Shown here one piece after another: positions 16,856-26,138 of a stretch of DNA of 53,986 nt. A program made the translations under genes and the position numbers. The first letter of the stretch is position 1; each line of letters starts with the position of its first letter. The notes beneath the pieces are model-generated. The model made no database searches. It was not told where the DNA came from and saw nothing but the letters and a program-made list of their open reading frames with translations. The stretch is from Erwinia mallotivora. Lineage in GTDB: Bacteria; Pseudomonadota; Gammaproteobacteria; Enterobacterales; Enterobacteriaceae. Location: contig NZ_JFHN01000062.1 in assembly GCF_000590885.1 (NCBI RefSeq), positions 1 to 53,986 on the forward strand. Reading direction: 5' to 3'.

Positions 16856-18079
16856 ATGAAACGTGCATTCATTATGGTGCTTGATTCTTTCGGAATCGGG
16901 TACAGCAAAGACGCTGATAAATTTGGCGATGCGGGTGCGGATACCCTGGGGCACATTGCGCAGGCGTGCTTCAACGGTGAGGCCGATAAAGGACGTAAGG
17001 GGCCGCTGCATCTGCCCAATCTGACCGCGCTGGGATTAGGTAAAGCGGCGCAAGAGTCCAGCGGGAAATTTCCGCCGGGGCTGGATGAGGCGGCTGAAAT
17101 CACCGGCGCATATGCCTTTGCCAGCGAGCTGTCATCGGGCAAGGACACGCCATCGGGCCACTGGGAAATTGCCGGTGTGCCGGTGCTGTTCGACTGGGGT
17201 TATTTCACCGACAAAGAGAACAGCTTCCCGCAGGCGCTGCTGGATGAACTGGTGGAAAAAGCTGACCTGCCGGGATATCTGGGCAACTGCCACTCTTCTG
17301 GTACGGTGATCCTCGACCAGCTTGGCGAAGAACATATGCAAAGCGGCAAGCCGATTTTCTATACCTCCGCTGACTCCGTATTCCAGATTGCCTGTCACGA
17401 AGAGACGTTTGGCCTGGAGCGGCTTTACCAGCTGTGTGAAATCGCCCGTGAAGCCCTGACCGAAGGCGGCTATAACATCGGTCGGGTGATTGCGCGTCCG
17501 TTTACGGGTGCGAAAGCCGGGCAGTTTGAGCGCACGGGAAATCGCCACGATCTGGCCGTGGAACCGCCATCGCCTACCATCCTGAAAAAGCTGGTGGATG
17601 AAAAACAGGGTGAGGTGATTGCCGTTGGTAAGATTGCCGATATCTACGCCAACGTGGGCATCAGCAAAAAAGTGAAGGCCACCGGGCTGGATGCGCTGTT
17701 TGACGCCACCCTTGCAGAGATGAAAACGGCGGCGGATAACAGCATTGTCTTTACCAACTTCGTTGATTTTGACTCCACCTGGGGACACCGCCGCGACGTG
17801 GCAGGTTACGCGGGCGGACTGGAGCTGTTTGACCGCCGTCTGCCGGAGCTGATGGCGCTGGTGAAAGAGGGCGATATGCTGATCCTCACCGCCGATCACG
17901 GTTGCGACCCGACCTGGCCGGGAACCGAACATACCCGTGAGCATATTCCGGTGCTGATTTACGGACCGGGGATCGCGCCGGGTTCGCTGGGGCATCGTGA
18001 CACCTTTGCGGACATTGGCCAGACTGTGGCTAACTATTTTGGCCTGACCCCGATGGAATATGGCAAAAGTATGCTGTAA
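16856..18079 (+). CDS. deoB: Phosphopentomutase
   Basis: A 407-residue enzyme of the alkaline-phosphatase superfamily that interconverts (deoxy)ribose 1- and 5-phosphate, feeding DeoA and DeoD products to DeoC. Manganese-binding segments are visible: MVLDSFGIG at the N-terminus (Asp10), [11 protein letters not shown] with the catalytic threonine, and [10 protein letters not shown] plus HTREH near the C-terminus. I chose ATG 16856, with AGGAGA 5 bp upstream and length equal to E. coli DeoB; an in-frame ATG at 16823 would add eleven residues. It follows deoA by 62 bp. Confidence 0.97.
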   Translation: MKRAFIMVLDSFGIGYSKDADKFGDAGADTLGHIAQACFNGEADKGRKGPLHLPNLTALGLGKAAQESSGKFPPGLDEAAEITGAYAFASELSSGKDTPSGHWEIAGVPVLFDWGYFTDKENSFPQALLDELVEKADLPGYLGNCHSSGTVILDQLGEEHMQSGKPIFYTSADSVFQIACHEETFGLERLYQLCEIAREALTEGGYNIGRVIARPFTGAKAGQFERTGNRHDLAVEPPSPTILKKLVDEKQGEVIAVGKIADIYANVGISKKVKATGLDALFDATLAEMKTAADNSIVFTNFVDFDSTWGHRRDVAGYAGGLELFDRRLPELMALVKEGDMLILTADHGCDPTWPGTEHTREHIPVLIYGPGIAPGSLGHRDTFADIGQTVANYFGLTPMEYGKSML

Positions 18080-18118
18080 TCAGCGCAATTTACTGACCAG
18101 ATAAGAAAAGGATAAAAC

Positions 18119-18838
18119 ATGGCAACGCCTCATATTAACGCTGAAATGGGTGATTTCGCTGACGTGGTACTGATGCCGGGCGATCCGCTGCGGGCTAAGC
18201 ACATTGCGGAAACCTTTTTGCAGGACGCGGTAGAGGTCAACAATGTGCGCGGGATGCTGGGTTACACCGGCACTTACAAAGGCCGTAAAATTTCGGTGAT
18301 GGGCCACGGTATGGGCATTCCTTCCTGCTCAATTTACGCCAAAGAGCTGATTACCGAATTCGGCGTCAAAAAGATTATCCGCGTTGGCTCCTGTGGCGCG
18401 GTGCGTGCCGATGTGAAACTGCGTGATGTGGTGATTGGCATGGGCGCATCCACCGATTCAAAAGTGAACCGGATGCGTTTCAAAGATCATGATTTTGCCG
18501 CCATTGCGGATTTTGATATGGTGCGCAACGCCGTAGACGCGGCGAAAGCGCTGGGCGTTCAGGCGCGGGTGGGTAATCTCTTTTCTGCCGACCTGTTCTA
18601 CTCTCCGGACCCGCAGATGTTCGATGTGATGGAGAAATACGGCATTCTGGGCGTGGAAATGGAAGCGGCCGGGATCTACGGCGTGGCGGCAGAATTTGGG
18701 GCCAAAGCGTTAGCCATCTGTACCGTTTCCGATCATATCCGCAGCGGCGAACAGACCACCGCCGCAGAGCGCCAGACCACCTTCAGCGAGATGATCGAAA
18801 TCGCGCTGGAGTCGGTGCTGCTGGGCGACAAAGCCTGA
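18119..18838 (+). CDS. deoD: Purine nucleoside phosphorylase
   Basis: A 239-residue hexameric-type phosphorylase, nearly identical in length and sequence to E. coli DeoD ([26 protein letters not shown]). It cleaves purine (deoxy)nucleosides with phosphate. The phosphate-site residues in MPGDPLRA and RVGSCGAV, the sugar-site [10 protein letters not shown] and the base-site Asp in VSDHIR are all present. Last gene of the operon, 39 bp after deoB and followed by a hairpin terminator. Confidence 0.98.
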   Translation: MATPHINAEMGDFADVVLMPGDPLRAKHIAETFLQDAVEVNNVRGMLGYTGTYKGRKISVMGHGMGIPSCSIYAKELITEFGVKKIIRVGSCGAVRADVKLRDVVIGMGASTDSKVNRMRFKDHDFAAIADFDMVRNAVDAAKALGVQARVGNLFSADLFYSPDPQMFDVMEKYGILGVEMEAAGIYGVAAEFGAKALAICTVSDHIRSGEQTTAAERQTTFSEMIEIALESVLLGDKA

Positions 18839-18857
18839 TTTGACCGTTATCGATTTT

Positions 18858-18886
18858 GCTGACCGGTGCCTGCCGGTCAGCTGTTT
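18858..18886 (+). terminator. Probable terminator of deoCABD
   Basis: Perfect 9-bp stem GCTGACCGG / CCGGTCAGC (18858-18866 and 18873-18881), loop of 6, then TGTTT. The T tract is short, so termination may be moderate. Confidence 0.65.
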
Positions 18887-18966
18887 CCAGCCTCGTCACC
18901 AAATTCTTCCTGCTATCTATTCATAATTTGACTGCGTCTGTATGAATTTTTCTTTTTTTTCATAAA

Positions 18967-19013
18967 AATAGATGGTAATTATCTATTCACGAATCTATTC
19001 AGATAACTATTCA
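18967..19013 (+). promoter_or_regulatory. Repeated ATCTATTCA motifs before yjjJ
   Basis: CTATTCA occurs at 18983, 18995 and 19007, exactly 12 bp apart and ending 2 bp before the ATG. A further copy lies at 18917. An inverted AATAGAT at 18967-18973 faces ATCTATT at 18981-18987. The array looks like an operator, perhaps for the HTH of YjjJ itself. Confidence 0.6.
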
Positions 19014-19015
19014 GA

Positions 19016-20347
19016 ATGAGTGATATCGACGCACTGTTACTGCCAGGCCCGATGGATGCGGCTGCGCTGATGGCCCGTCTGGGCGTCAGTCAGGCGACGC
19101 TCTCGCGACTGATTTCCGCTCAGCCACAGGTGCTGAAATACGGACGTGCCCGTGCCACACGTTATGCGCTGCTACGTCCATTGCGGGGCGAAAGCAGCTA
19201 TCCGCTGTGGCAGGTGGATGAACAGGGGCGGGCAAATCGCGCCGGGCAGCTTTACAGCATCTGGCCTGCGGGCAGCTGCGTTGTGCAGCAGCGTGACGGC
19301 AGCTGGCAACATTTTGCGGGTCTGCCGTGGTATCTCAGTGACATGCGACCACAGGGCTTCCTCGGCAGGGCGTGGGGGCGGGAGTGCGCGCGGCAGCTTG
19401 ACCTGCCGGAAGATGTTCGCCAGTGGAGTGATGAGCATCTGCTGATGGCGCTGACCTCATACGGCAGCGACCTTTCAGGCAACTGGCTGGCGGGTCAGCA
19501 AAGTTATCAGCGTTGGCTGCAACAGCCGGAGCCAGAGCCTGTGACCCGCCAGGAAAAGGCCGAAGCCTGGCCTCTGCTGGCTCAGAAGGTGCTGGCAGGG
19601 GAAGAAATCGGATCGTCAGCCGGGGGAGAGCAGCCTAAATTCACCTGTTATGCCGAACAGCACTCAGGTGAAAGGGCGCATCTGCTGGTGAAATTCACGC
19701 CAGCACAGCGTAACGCTAACAGCCAGCGCTGGTGTGATTTGTTAAAAGCGGAAGCACTGGCATTACAGCTATTGGCCGGGGCGGGAATGGCTGCGGCCGA
19801 GGCCAGTATCACCACGCTGGAAAGTGGTCAGGTGTTCCTTGAAGTGGTGCGTTTTGACCGTGCAGGTGCGCACGGCAGGCGCGGGCTGGTGTCTCTGGAA
19901 GCGGTGCAGGCAGAGTTTTGTGGCGCGCAACAGCGCTGGCCTCAGGCGTTGCAGGCGCTGCTGGCGCAGAAAAAAATCTCGTCCGAGGATGCAGCGCGCG
20001 GAACGCTGCAATGGGCGTTTGGCCGCCTGATCGCCAATGGCGATATGCACAGCGGCAATCTGGCCTTTTTCCCCACGTCGCCCCGGCTGACCCTGACCCC
20101 GGCGTATGACATGCTGCCGATGAGCCTGGCCCCCAACAGCGCGGGGTTTATGCGCGATACGGTGCCGGTCATTGCGCTGGATACCAGCGTGTCCGGAACC
20201 CTCTGGCGACGGGCGATGCCGCTGGCGCAACGTTACTGGCAAACCATTGCTGATTCAGACGCGTGGAGTGAGGGGTTCCGGCAACTGGCGGGCGATATGC
20301 AGCAGACGCTGAAGGCGCTGTTACCGCAAATTGAGCGGATGGCCTGA
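19016..20347 (+). CDS. yjjJ: HipA-like kinase toxin YjjJ with N-terminal winged helix
   Basis: A 443-residue protein aligning with E. coli YjjJ throughout. Residues about 10-55 form a winged-helix-like DNA-binding region (DAAALMARLGVSQATLSRLI). The rest is a HipA-type Ser/Thr kinase: glycine-rich SSAGGEQPKF, ATP lysine in LLVKF, catalytic loop GRLIANGDMHSGNL and metal-binding LTPAYDMLP. HipA phosphorylates glutamyl-tRNA synthetase and causes persistence; the target of YjjJ is not established here. No separate HipB-like antitoxin gene adjoins it, so the fused helix domain may do the repressing. The ribosome site is weak. In E. coli lplA follows, but it is absent here. Confidence 0.9.
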   Translation: MSDIDALLLPGPMDAAALMARLGVSQATLSRLISAQPQVLKYGRARATRYALLRPLRGESSYPLWQVDEQGRANRAGQLYSIWPAGSCVVQQRDGSWQHFAGLPWYLSDMRPQGFLGRAWGRECARQLDLPEDVRQWSDEHLLMALTSYGSDLSGNWLAGQQSYQRWLQQPEPEPVTRQEKAEAWPLLAQKVLAGEEIGSSAGGEQPKFTCYAEQHSGERAHLLVKFTPAQRNANSQRWCDLLKAEALALQLLAGAGMAAAEASITTLESGQVFLEVVRFDRAGAHGRRGLVSLEAVQAEFCGAQQRWPQALQALLAQKKISSEDAARGTLQWAFGRLIANGDMHSGNLAFFPTSPRLTLTPAYDMLPMSLAPNSAGFMRDTVPVIALDTSVSGTLWRRAMPLAQRYWQTIADSDAWSEGFRQLAGDMQQTLKALLPQIERMA

Positions 20348-20536
20348 GCGCAACGGTTTGATCTGCACATTCTCAGATAGCGCATAACGTGCAGGCGGTG
20401 AGCTGATGGTCAAAGCTGAAGGCTGATTTATTGGTCATGTCGGGCGCAGCGCGCAGGCGCTTCATCTGCCGCGTGAGCGCTGCTGTTCTTCGCGCCGTGC
20501 TGGTCGTCTGTGCCAGTAACGGCGAAGGCCGCCGGG

Positions 20537-21205
20537 TTACGGTTTTTCCTGGCGGTCGGCGGGCGTCTCGCTACTGTCGGCGTTATCTTCCTGCACCGGT
20601 TTGTTCGCCGTCAGCAGGAAGGGGGATTGCTGCCAGCGGGTGCGGCGGTTACGCAGCAAGGTCCGGCTGAGGATGATGCCAATCGCCAGCGCCAGCAACA
20701 TCATCAGCCGCAGAATGTTGGTGGTGTTGTCTACCTGGCGGGATTCCGTCACCAGAACGTGGGTATCCAGCGTGACACGCAGAAAACCACGTGGCCCTTC
20801 AGGGCTGTTCAGCGGTTCAACCAGTTGATGGTTAAAGTAGCTGCCCGCCCGCTGACCATCCAGCGCCAGCCGGTCACGCACGCCTATCGTCTCGCCGCTG
20901 TGCGCCAGCAGCGCACCATTGTCGTCATAAACCGATGCATCCAGAATGCGGCTGTCGTGGGTTAACTGGCTGAGGATCTCTTCGATTTTCTGCCGGTTAT
21001 CGTCACCGTTTTCCATCAGCGGCGTCAGGCTGAACGCCACCTGGCGGGTCAGGGTACGGGCGAGTTCCTCCACCTGTCCGGAGCGCGCCATCTGGTGACC
21101 CAGGCTGAACCAGGAGGCACCCTGCATCAGCACCACCAGCAGAGCCAGGCAGATTAAGACGATTGCCGTGCGGTGCAGACGAAATTTTAGTTTGGCCTTT
21201 GCCAT
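20537..21205 (-). CDS. ytjB: Membrane protein YtjB (Smp)
   Basis: A 222-residue inner-membrane protein of the Smp family. A transmembrane helix at about 13-33 is followed by a periplasmic domain of about 130 residues (ILDASVYDDNGALLAHSGE, RGFLRVTLD), then a second helix at about 164-182 and a basic/acidic cytoplasmic tail. The architecture resembles a sensor-like extracytoplasmic domain without a kinase. The function is unknown. It is divergent from serB across 116 bp, as in E. coli. The tail is longer than in E. coli (214 residues). Confidence 0.9.
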   Translation of the reverse strand: MAKAKLKFRLHRTAIVLICLALLVVLMQGASWFSLGHQMARSGQVEELARTLTRQVAFSLTPLMENGDDNRQKIEEILSQLTHDSRILDASVYDDNGALLAHSGETIGVRDRLALDGQRAGSYFNHQLVEPLNSPEGPRGFLRVTLDTHVLVTESRQVDNTTNILRLMMLLALAIGIILSRTLLRNRRTRWQQSPFLLTANKPVQEDNADSSETPADRQEKP

Positions 21206-21321
21206 CTTTATCCTTCACAAAATAGGGTCGAACCGCCGTCCGTATTGACGCTTTATGTTGCCAGAAGCGGGCCTGACAGGGTAGCCTCTTGCGTGGTTAA
21301 AATGTCCTTACAGGAGCTGTA

Positions 21322-22299
21322 ATGCCTAATAGTCTGACCTGGTGCGACCTGCCATCCGATATCTCACTCTGGCCGGTTTTACCCCTTTCTCTCAGCGGGG
21401 ATGAAGTGATGCCGCTGGACTACCGCGCCGGTCATACTGGCTGGCTGCTGTACGGGCGCAGGCTGGATAAAAGCAGTCTCACGGCGTTACAGCATCAGTT
21501 GGGTGCCGCGCTGGTGATCGTCAGCGCCTGGCAGGTGGAAGATTATCATGTGGTGCGGCTGGCCGGTTCGCTGACGCCGCAGGCAACCCGTCTGGCGCAT
21601 GAGGCGGGTCTGGACGTGGCCCCGCTGGGACACATTCCTCACCTGAAAACGCCCGGTCTGCTGGTGATGGATATGGACTCCACCGCCATTGAAATCGAGT
21701 GCATCGATGAGATTGCCCGCCTGGCGGGCAGCGGTGAGCGGGTGGCAGATGTCACCGAGCGGGCGATGCGGGGCGAGCTGGATTTTGCCGCCAGTCTGCG
21801 TGAGCGCGTGGCGACGCTGAAAGATGCCGATGCCGGTATTCTGAAACAGGTGCGCGACCGTCTGCCGCTGATGCCGGGGCTGGTTTCGTTGGTGCAAAAA
21901 CTCCATGCGCTGGGCTGGCATGTGGCTATCGCCTCTGGCGGTTTTACTTATTTTGCGGAATATCTGCGCGATACCCTGCACCTGTCTGCCGTGGTGGCGA
22001 ATCAGCTGGAAATCCGCGATGGCAAACTCACCGGAGAGGTGCTGGGTGATATCGTCGATGCGCAGTATAAAGCGGATACCCTGCAAAAGCTGGCCGAACG
22101 CTTTGAGATAGCCCCGGAGCAAACGGTGGCGATTGGCGACGGCGCGAATGATTTGCTGATGATTCAGGCTGCTGCGCTGGGTATCGCCTATCATGCCAAA
22201 CCGAAAGTGAATGAAAAAACTGAAGTTATTATCCGTCATGCCGATTTAATGGGGGTGCTCTGTATCCTCAGCGGCAGCCTGATCCACGAAGAGCGTTAA
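21322..22299 (+). CDS. serB: Phosphoserine phosphatase
   Basis: A 325-residue HAD-family phosphatase catalysing the last step of serine synthesis. The nucleophile motif DMDST is at 117-121, with the second motif in IASGGFTYFAEYL, the conserved lysine in AQYKADTL and the metal-binding GDGANDLLMI. The N-terminal 110 residues are the ACT-like regulatory part found in enterobacterial SerB. radA follows after 9 bp, so serB-radA form an operon, perhaps continuing to nadR. Confidence 0.97.
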   Translation: MPNSLTWCDLPSDISLWPVLPLSLSGDEVMPLDYRAGHTGWLLYGRRLDKSSLTALQHQLGAALVIVSAWQVEDYHVVRLAGSLTPQATRLAHEAGLDVAPLGHIPHLKTPGLLVMDMDSTAIEIECIDEIARLAGSGERVADVTERAMRGELDFAASLRERVATLKDADAGILKQVRDRLPLMPGLVSLVQKLHALGWHVAIASGGFTYFAEYLRDTLHLSAVVANQLEIRDGKLTGEVLGDIVDAQYKADTLQKLAERFEIAPEQTVAIGDGANDLLMIQAAALGIAYHAKPKVNEKTEVIIRHADLMGVLCILSGSLIHEER

Positions 22300-22308
22300 G
22301 GGGTAGCT

Positions 22309-23691
22309 TTGGCCAAAGCGGCAAAACGCGCCTTTGTCTGTAACGAATGCGGCGCAGATTATCCTCGCTGGCAGGGGCAGTGCAGTGCCTGTCACGCCTG
22401 GAATACCATCACCGAGGTCCGGCTGGCGGCTTCGCCCGCAGCGGCACGTAACGAGCGGCTTTCGGGCTATGCCGGCAGTGCCGGTGTCAGTCGGGTGCAG
22501 AAGCTGTCAGAGGTCAGCCTTGAGGCGATGCCCCGTTTCAGCACCGGTTTTAAAGAGTTCGACCGGGTGTTAGGCGGCGGAGTGGTGCCGGGCAGTGCGA
22601 TTCTGATCGGCGGAAACCCCGGCGCGGGCAAAAGTACCCTGCTGCTGCAAACCCTGTGCAAACTGGCCGAAGGAATGAAAACCCTTTACGTCACCGGCGA
22701 AGAGTCGCTGCAACAGGTGGCAATGCGCGCGCACCGGCTGGGCCTGCCGACAGAAAATCTCAATATGCTTTCGGAAACCAGCATTGAGCAGATCTGCCTG
22801 ATTGCCGAACAGGAACAGCCAAAGCTGATGGTGATTGATTCCATCCAGGTGATGCACATGGCGGATATCCAGTCATCTCCCGGCAGCGTGGCGCAGGTGC
22901 GTGAAACCGCCGCTTATCTGACCCGCTTTGCCAAGACGCGCGGCGTGGCCATTGTGATGGTGGGGCATGTGACCAAAGATGGTTCGCTGGCGGGTCCCAA
23001 GGTGCTGGAGCACTGCATTGACTGCTCGGTGCTGCTGGATGGTGATGCCGATTCCCGCTTTCGTACCCTGCGCAGCCATAAAAACCGTTTTGGGGCGGTT
23101 AATGAGCTGGGGGTGTTTGCCATGACCGAGCAGGGCCTGCGCGAGGTCAGCAATCCTTCCGCCATCTTCTTAAGCCGGGGTGAGGAGATCACCTCCGGTA
23201 GCTCGGTCATGGTGCTGTGGGAAGGAACGCGGCCGCTGCTGGTGGAGATTCAGGCGCTGGTTGACCATTCGATGATGGGTAATCCGAGGCGCGTGGCGGT
23301 CGGGCTGGAACAGAATCGCCTGGCGATCCTGCTGGCGGTGCTGCACCGGCATGGCGGTCTGCAAATGGCGGATCAGGATGTCTTTGTTAACGTGGTTGGC
23401 GGCGTGAAGGTCAGCGAAACCAGCGCCGATCTGGCGCTGATGTTGTCGATGGTTTCCAGCCTGCGTGATCGTCCTTTACCTCAGGACCTGGTGGTATTTG
23501 GTGAGGTCGGGCTGGCCGGTGAGATCAGGCCGGTGCCAAGCGGCCAGGAGCGCATTTCTGAAGCGGCAAAACATGGCTTTCGCCGGGCGATTGTGCCTGC
23601 GGCCAATGTACCAAAGAAAATGCCGGAAAATATGAAGGTATACGGGGTGAAGAAGCTGGCCGATGCCCTGTCAGTTCTGGATGAGCTTTAA
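22309..23691 (+). CDS. radA: DNA repair protein RadA
   Basis: A 460-residue RecA-related branch-migration ATPase that processes recombination intermediates. The zinc finger is formed by Cys11, Cys14, Cys25 and Cys28; the Walker A motif GGNPGAGKST is at 101-110 and the RadA-specific KNRFG at 258-262. A Lon-protease-like C-terminal domain follows (GGVKVSETSADLAL, GEVGLAGEIRPV). The start is TTG 22309, set by AAGGGG just upstream and by the MAKA N-terminus of the family. Confidence 0.98.
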   Translation: MAKAAKRAFVCNECGADYPRWQGQCSACHAWNTITEVRLAASPAAARNERLSGYAGSAGVSRVQKLSEVSLEAMPRFSTGFKEFDRVLGGGVVPGSAILIGGNPGAGKSTLLLQTLCKLAEGMKTLYVTGEESLQQVAMRAHRLGLPTENLNMLSETSIEQICLIAEQEQPKLMVIDSIQVMHMADIQSSPGSVAQVRETAAYLTRFAKTRGVAIVMVGHVTKDGSLAGPKVLEHCIDCSVLLDGDADSRFRTLRSHKNRFGAVNELGVFAMTEQGLREVSNPSAIFLSRGEEITSGSSVMVLWEGTRPLLVEIQALVDHSMMGNPRRVAVGLEQNRLAILLAVLHRHGGLQMADQDVFVNVVGGVKVSETSADLALMLSMVSSLRDRPLPQDLVVFGEVGLAGEIRPVPSGQERISEAAKHGFRRAIVPAANVPKKMPENMKVYGVKKLADALSVLDEL

Positions 23692-23795
23692 GGGTTCCAG
23701 GTGTAAGAGATGCTGTGCCTTCGGTTATCCCGCTGATTTGACGTAACATCATCACATAACTAAAATTTATTCGCCCTTTATGCAGGAGGCATCTG

Positions 23796-25022
23796 ATGTC
23801 GTCTTTTGAGTACCTGAAAAACGCGATTCGCCAGCAGGGCTGCACCTTGCAGCAGGTGGCTGATGCCAGTGACATGACCAAGGGCTATCTCAGCCAGTTG
23901 CTGAACGCCAAAATTAAAAGCCCCAGCGCAAAAAAGCTGGAAGCCCTGCACCGTTTTCTTGGGCTGGAATTTCCGCGTCGGGAAAAAACGGTTGGCGTGG
24001 TTTTTGGCAAATTTTATCCGCTGCACACCGGCCATATTTATCTGATCCAGCGCGCCTGTAGCCAGGTGGATGAGCTGCATATCATCATGGGCTACGATGA
24101 ATCACGCGACCGTAAGCTGTTTGAAGACAGCGCCATGTCACAGCAGCCGACGGTGAGCGATCGTCTGCGCTGGCTGCTGCAAACCTTCAAATATCAGAAG
24201 AACATTCGTATCCATTCTTTCAATGAAGAAGGGATGGAGCCCTATCCGCACGGCTGGGATGTCTGGAGTCGTGGCATTAACGAATTTATGCTGAATCAAG
24301 GCATCGTACCGAACCGGGTTTATACCAGCGAAGAGCCGGACGCACCGCAGTATCAGCAGCATCTGGGGATTGATACGGTGCTAATCGATCCGAAGCGCTC
24401 ATTTATGAATATCAGCGGCACGCAGATCCGCCAGGATCCGTTCCGTTACTGGGAATATATTCCGACCGAAGTGAAGCCGTTCTTTGTGCGCACGGTGGCG
24501 ATCCTTGGCGGTGAGTCGAGCGGCAAATCAACGCTGGTCAACAAGCTGGCTAACATTTTCAACACCACCAGCGCATGGGAGTTTGGCCGTGATTATGTCT
24601 TCTCTCATCTGGGCGGCGACGAGATGGCGCTGCAATATTCCGACTATGACAAAATCGCGCTGGGTCAGGCGCAGTATATTGATTTTGCAGTAAAATATGC
24701 CAACAAAGTGGCCTTTATCGACACTGACTTTGTCACCACACAGGCTTTCTGTAAAAAATATGAAGGCCGTGAGCATCCTTTCGTACAGGCGCTGATCGAC
24801 GAGTATCGTTTCGACCTGGTGATCCTGGTAGAGAACAATGTGCCGTGGGTGGCTGACGGCCTGCGCAGCCTGGGCAGCTCGGTGGATCGTAAAGAGTTTC
24901 AGGCATTGCTGGTGTCGATGCTGGAGGAAAATAACATCACCTATCAGCATGTTGAGCAGGACAACTACGACGCGCGTTTTCTGCGCTGTGTCGATCTGGT
25001 GAAAGAGATGTTGGGGGCGTGA
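23796..25022 (+). CDS. nadR: NadR: NAD-responsive repressor, NMN adenylyltransferase and ribosylnicotinamide kinase
   Basis: A 408-residue three-domain protein. Residues 1-60 are a helix-turn-helix (LQQVADASDMTKGYLSQLL) that represses NAD synthesis genes. Residues about 64-225 are the NMN adenylyltransferase with GKFYPLHTGH (71-80) and ISGTQIR (206-212). Residues about 230-408 are the ribosylnicotinamide kinase with P-loop GGESSGKST (238-246). GGAGG lies 7 bp before the ATG. It follows radA by 104 bp. Domain content is complete, as in E. coli (410 residues). Confidence 0.97.
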   Translation: MSSFEYLKNAIRQQGCTLQQVADASDMTKGYLSQLLNAKIKSPSAKKLEALHRFLGLEFPRREKTVGVVFGKFYPLHTGHIYLIQRACSQVDELHIIMGYDESRDRKLFEDSAMSQQPTVSDRLRWLLQTFKYQKNIRIHSFNEEGMEPYPHGWDVWSRGINEFMLNQGIVPNRVYTSEEPDAPQYQQHLGIDTVLIDPKRSFMNISGTQIRQDPFRYWEYIPTEVKPFFVRTVAILGGESSGKSTLVNKLANIFNTTSAWEFGRDYVFSHLGGDEMALQYSDYDKIALGQAQYIDFAVKYANKVAFIDTDFVTTQAFCKKYEGREHPFVQALIDEYRFDLVILVENNVPWVADGLRSLGSSVDRKEFQALLVSMLEENNITYQHVEQDNYDARFLRCVDLVKEMLGA

Positions 25023-25039
25023 ATCGCCCCCGTTGACGG

Positions 25040-26041
25040 TCACCAGGTGACCACCACCTTACCGCGCATATGGCCGTCCAGTACCAGGCGGTGCGCTTCA
25101 GTCAGGGTTTCCACACTCAGTCCGTGCAGCGTTTTGCTGAGCGACGTGGTGATTTTCCCTTCGTCCAGTAGCTTCGCGGTCTGATGCAGAATGTCACCCT
25201 GACGGCTGATATCCGGCGTGGTGAACATACTGCGGGTGAACATAAATTCAAAATGCAGTGAGGCGCTTTTCAGCTTCAGCTGTTCCATATTCAGGGGATG
25301 CTCATTTTCCACGATGGTGCAGATATGTCCCTGAGGGGCAATCAGCTTTGCCATCGTCTCCCAGTGGCCGTCGGTATCATTCAGACAGAAAATATAATCC
25401 ACCTGTTTCAGGCCGTGTTTCTCCAGCTCTGCGGGCATATCTTTATAATCAATCACCATGTCAGCCCCACGATCCTTACACCATTGTGCTGAGTCGGGAC
25501 GCGATGCGGTGGCGATGATGGTGACCTTGCTGTGCAGCCGGGCGAAAGGAATGGCCAGCGAGCCAACCCCGCCCGCACCGCCGACGATCAGTAAGGTTTT
25601 GCCTTCCTCAGCCTGGTCGATATGCAGCCGGTCAAACAACCCTTCCCACGCGGTGAGCGCGGTCAGCGGGATGGCGGCTGCCTCTGCCCAGTTCAGCGAG
25701 GTGGGTTTGTGGCTGACGATGCGCGCATCCACTAATTGCTGGCTGCTGTTACTGCCCGGACGGGTGATGTCCCCCGCATAGTAAACTTCGTCGCCAGGCC
25801 TGAAACCACTGACTTTACTGCCCACTTCCAGTACCACGCCGCTGGCATCCCAACCCAGAATACGCGGCTGTTGCAGACCACTCTTTTGTACACCCTTGTG
25901 CACTTTGGTATCCACCGGATTGACCGAGGCTGCGCGCACTTCCACCCGCAGATCGTAGTCGCCTGGAATGCAATTTTTTGCTTGAAATTCAAAAAATTGC
26001 TCCGGTTTTTCTGGATTAACAGCAATTGCTTTGATTGTCAT
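25040..26041 (-). CDS. Zinc-type alcohol dehydrogenase-like oxidoreductase (MDR family)
   Basis: A 333-residue medium-chain dehydrogenase/reductase of the quinone-oxidoreductase/ZADH branch. The GroES-like domain carries RAASVNPVDTKVHKG and LGWDASGVVLEVG, and the nucleotide fold has the glycine motif IVGGAGGVGSLAIPFAR, pointing to NAD(P)H binding. The zinc-ligand cysteines of true alcohol dehydrogenases are not evident, so it is probably a zinc-independent NADPH-dependent reductase. It is divergent from a LysR regulator that likely controls it. The AAGGAG site upstream supports this start. The substrate is unknown. Confidence 0.88.
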   Translation of the reverse strand: MTIKAIAVNPEKPEQFFEFQAKNCIPGDYDLRVEVRAASVNPVDTKVHKGVQKSGLQQPRILGWDASGVVLEVGSKVSGFRPGDEVYYAGDITRPGSNSSQQLVDARIVSHKPTSLNWAEAAAIPLTALTAWEGLFDRLHIDQAEEGKTLLIVGGAGGVGSLAIPFARLHSKVTIIATASRPDSAQWCKDRGADMVIDYKDMPAELEKHGLKQVDYIFCLNDTDGHWETMAKLIAPQGHICTIVENEHPLNMEQLKLKSASLHFEFMFTRSMFTTPDISRQGDILHQTAKLLDEGKITTSLSKTLHGLSVETLTEAHRLVLDGHMRGKVVVTW

Positions 26042-26080
26042 AGCATATCTCCTTTGAGGTGTGTTATTCAGTGTAGAACC

Positions 26081-26095
26081 TCAGCGGACCGCTGA
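26081..26095. promoter_or_regulatory. 15-bp palindrome between the MDR and lysR genes
   Basis: TCAGCGG-A-CCGCTGA is a perfect 7-1-7 palindrome in the 97-bp divergent region. It lies about where the -35 of the rightward gene should be; a consensus TATAAT at 26103-26108 follows. It is a candidate operator for the LysR product. Confidence 0.6.
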
Positions 26096-26138
26096 TAATT
26101 CGTATAATGACTAACTAAGTGTTCGTTTCAGGTGAACA

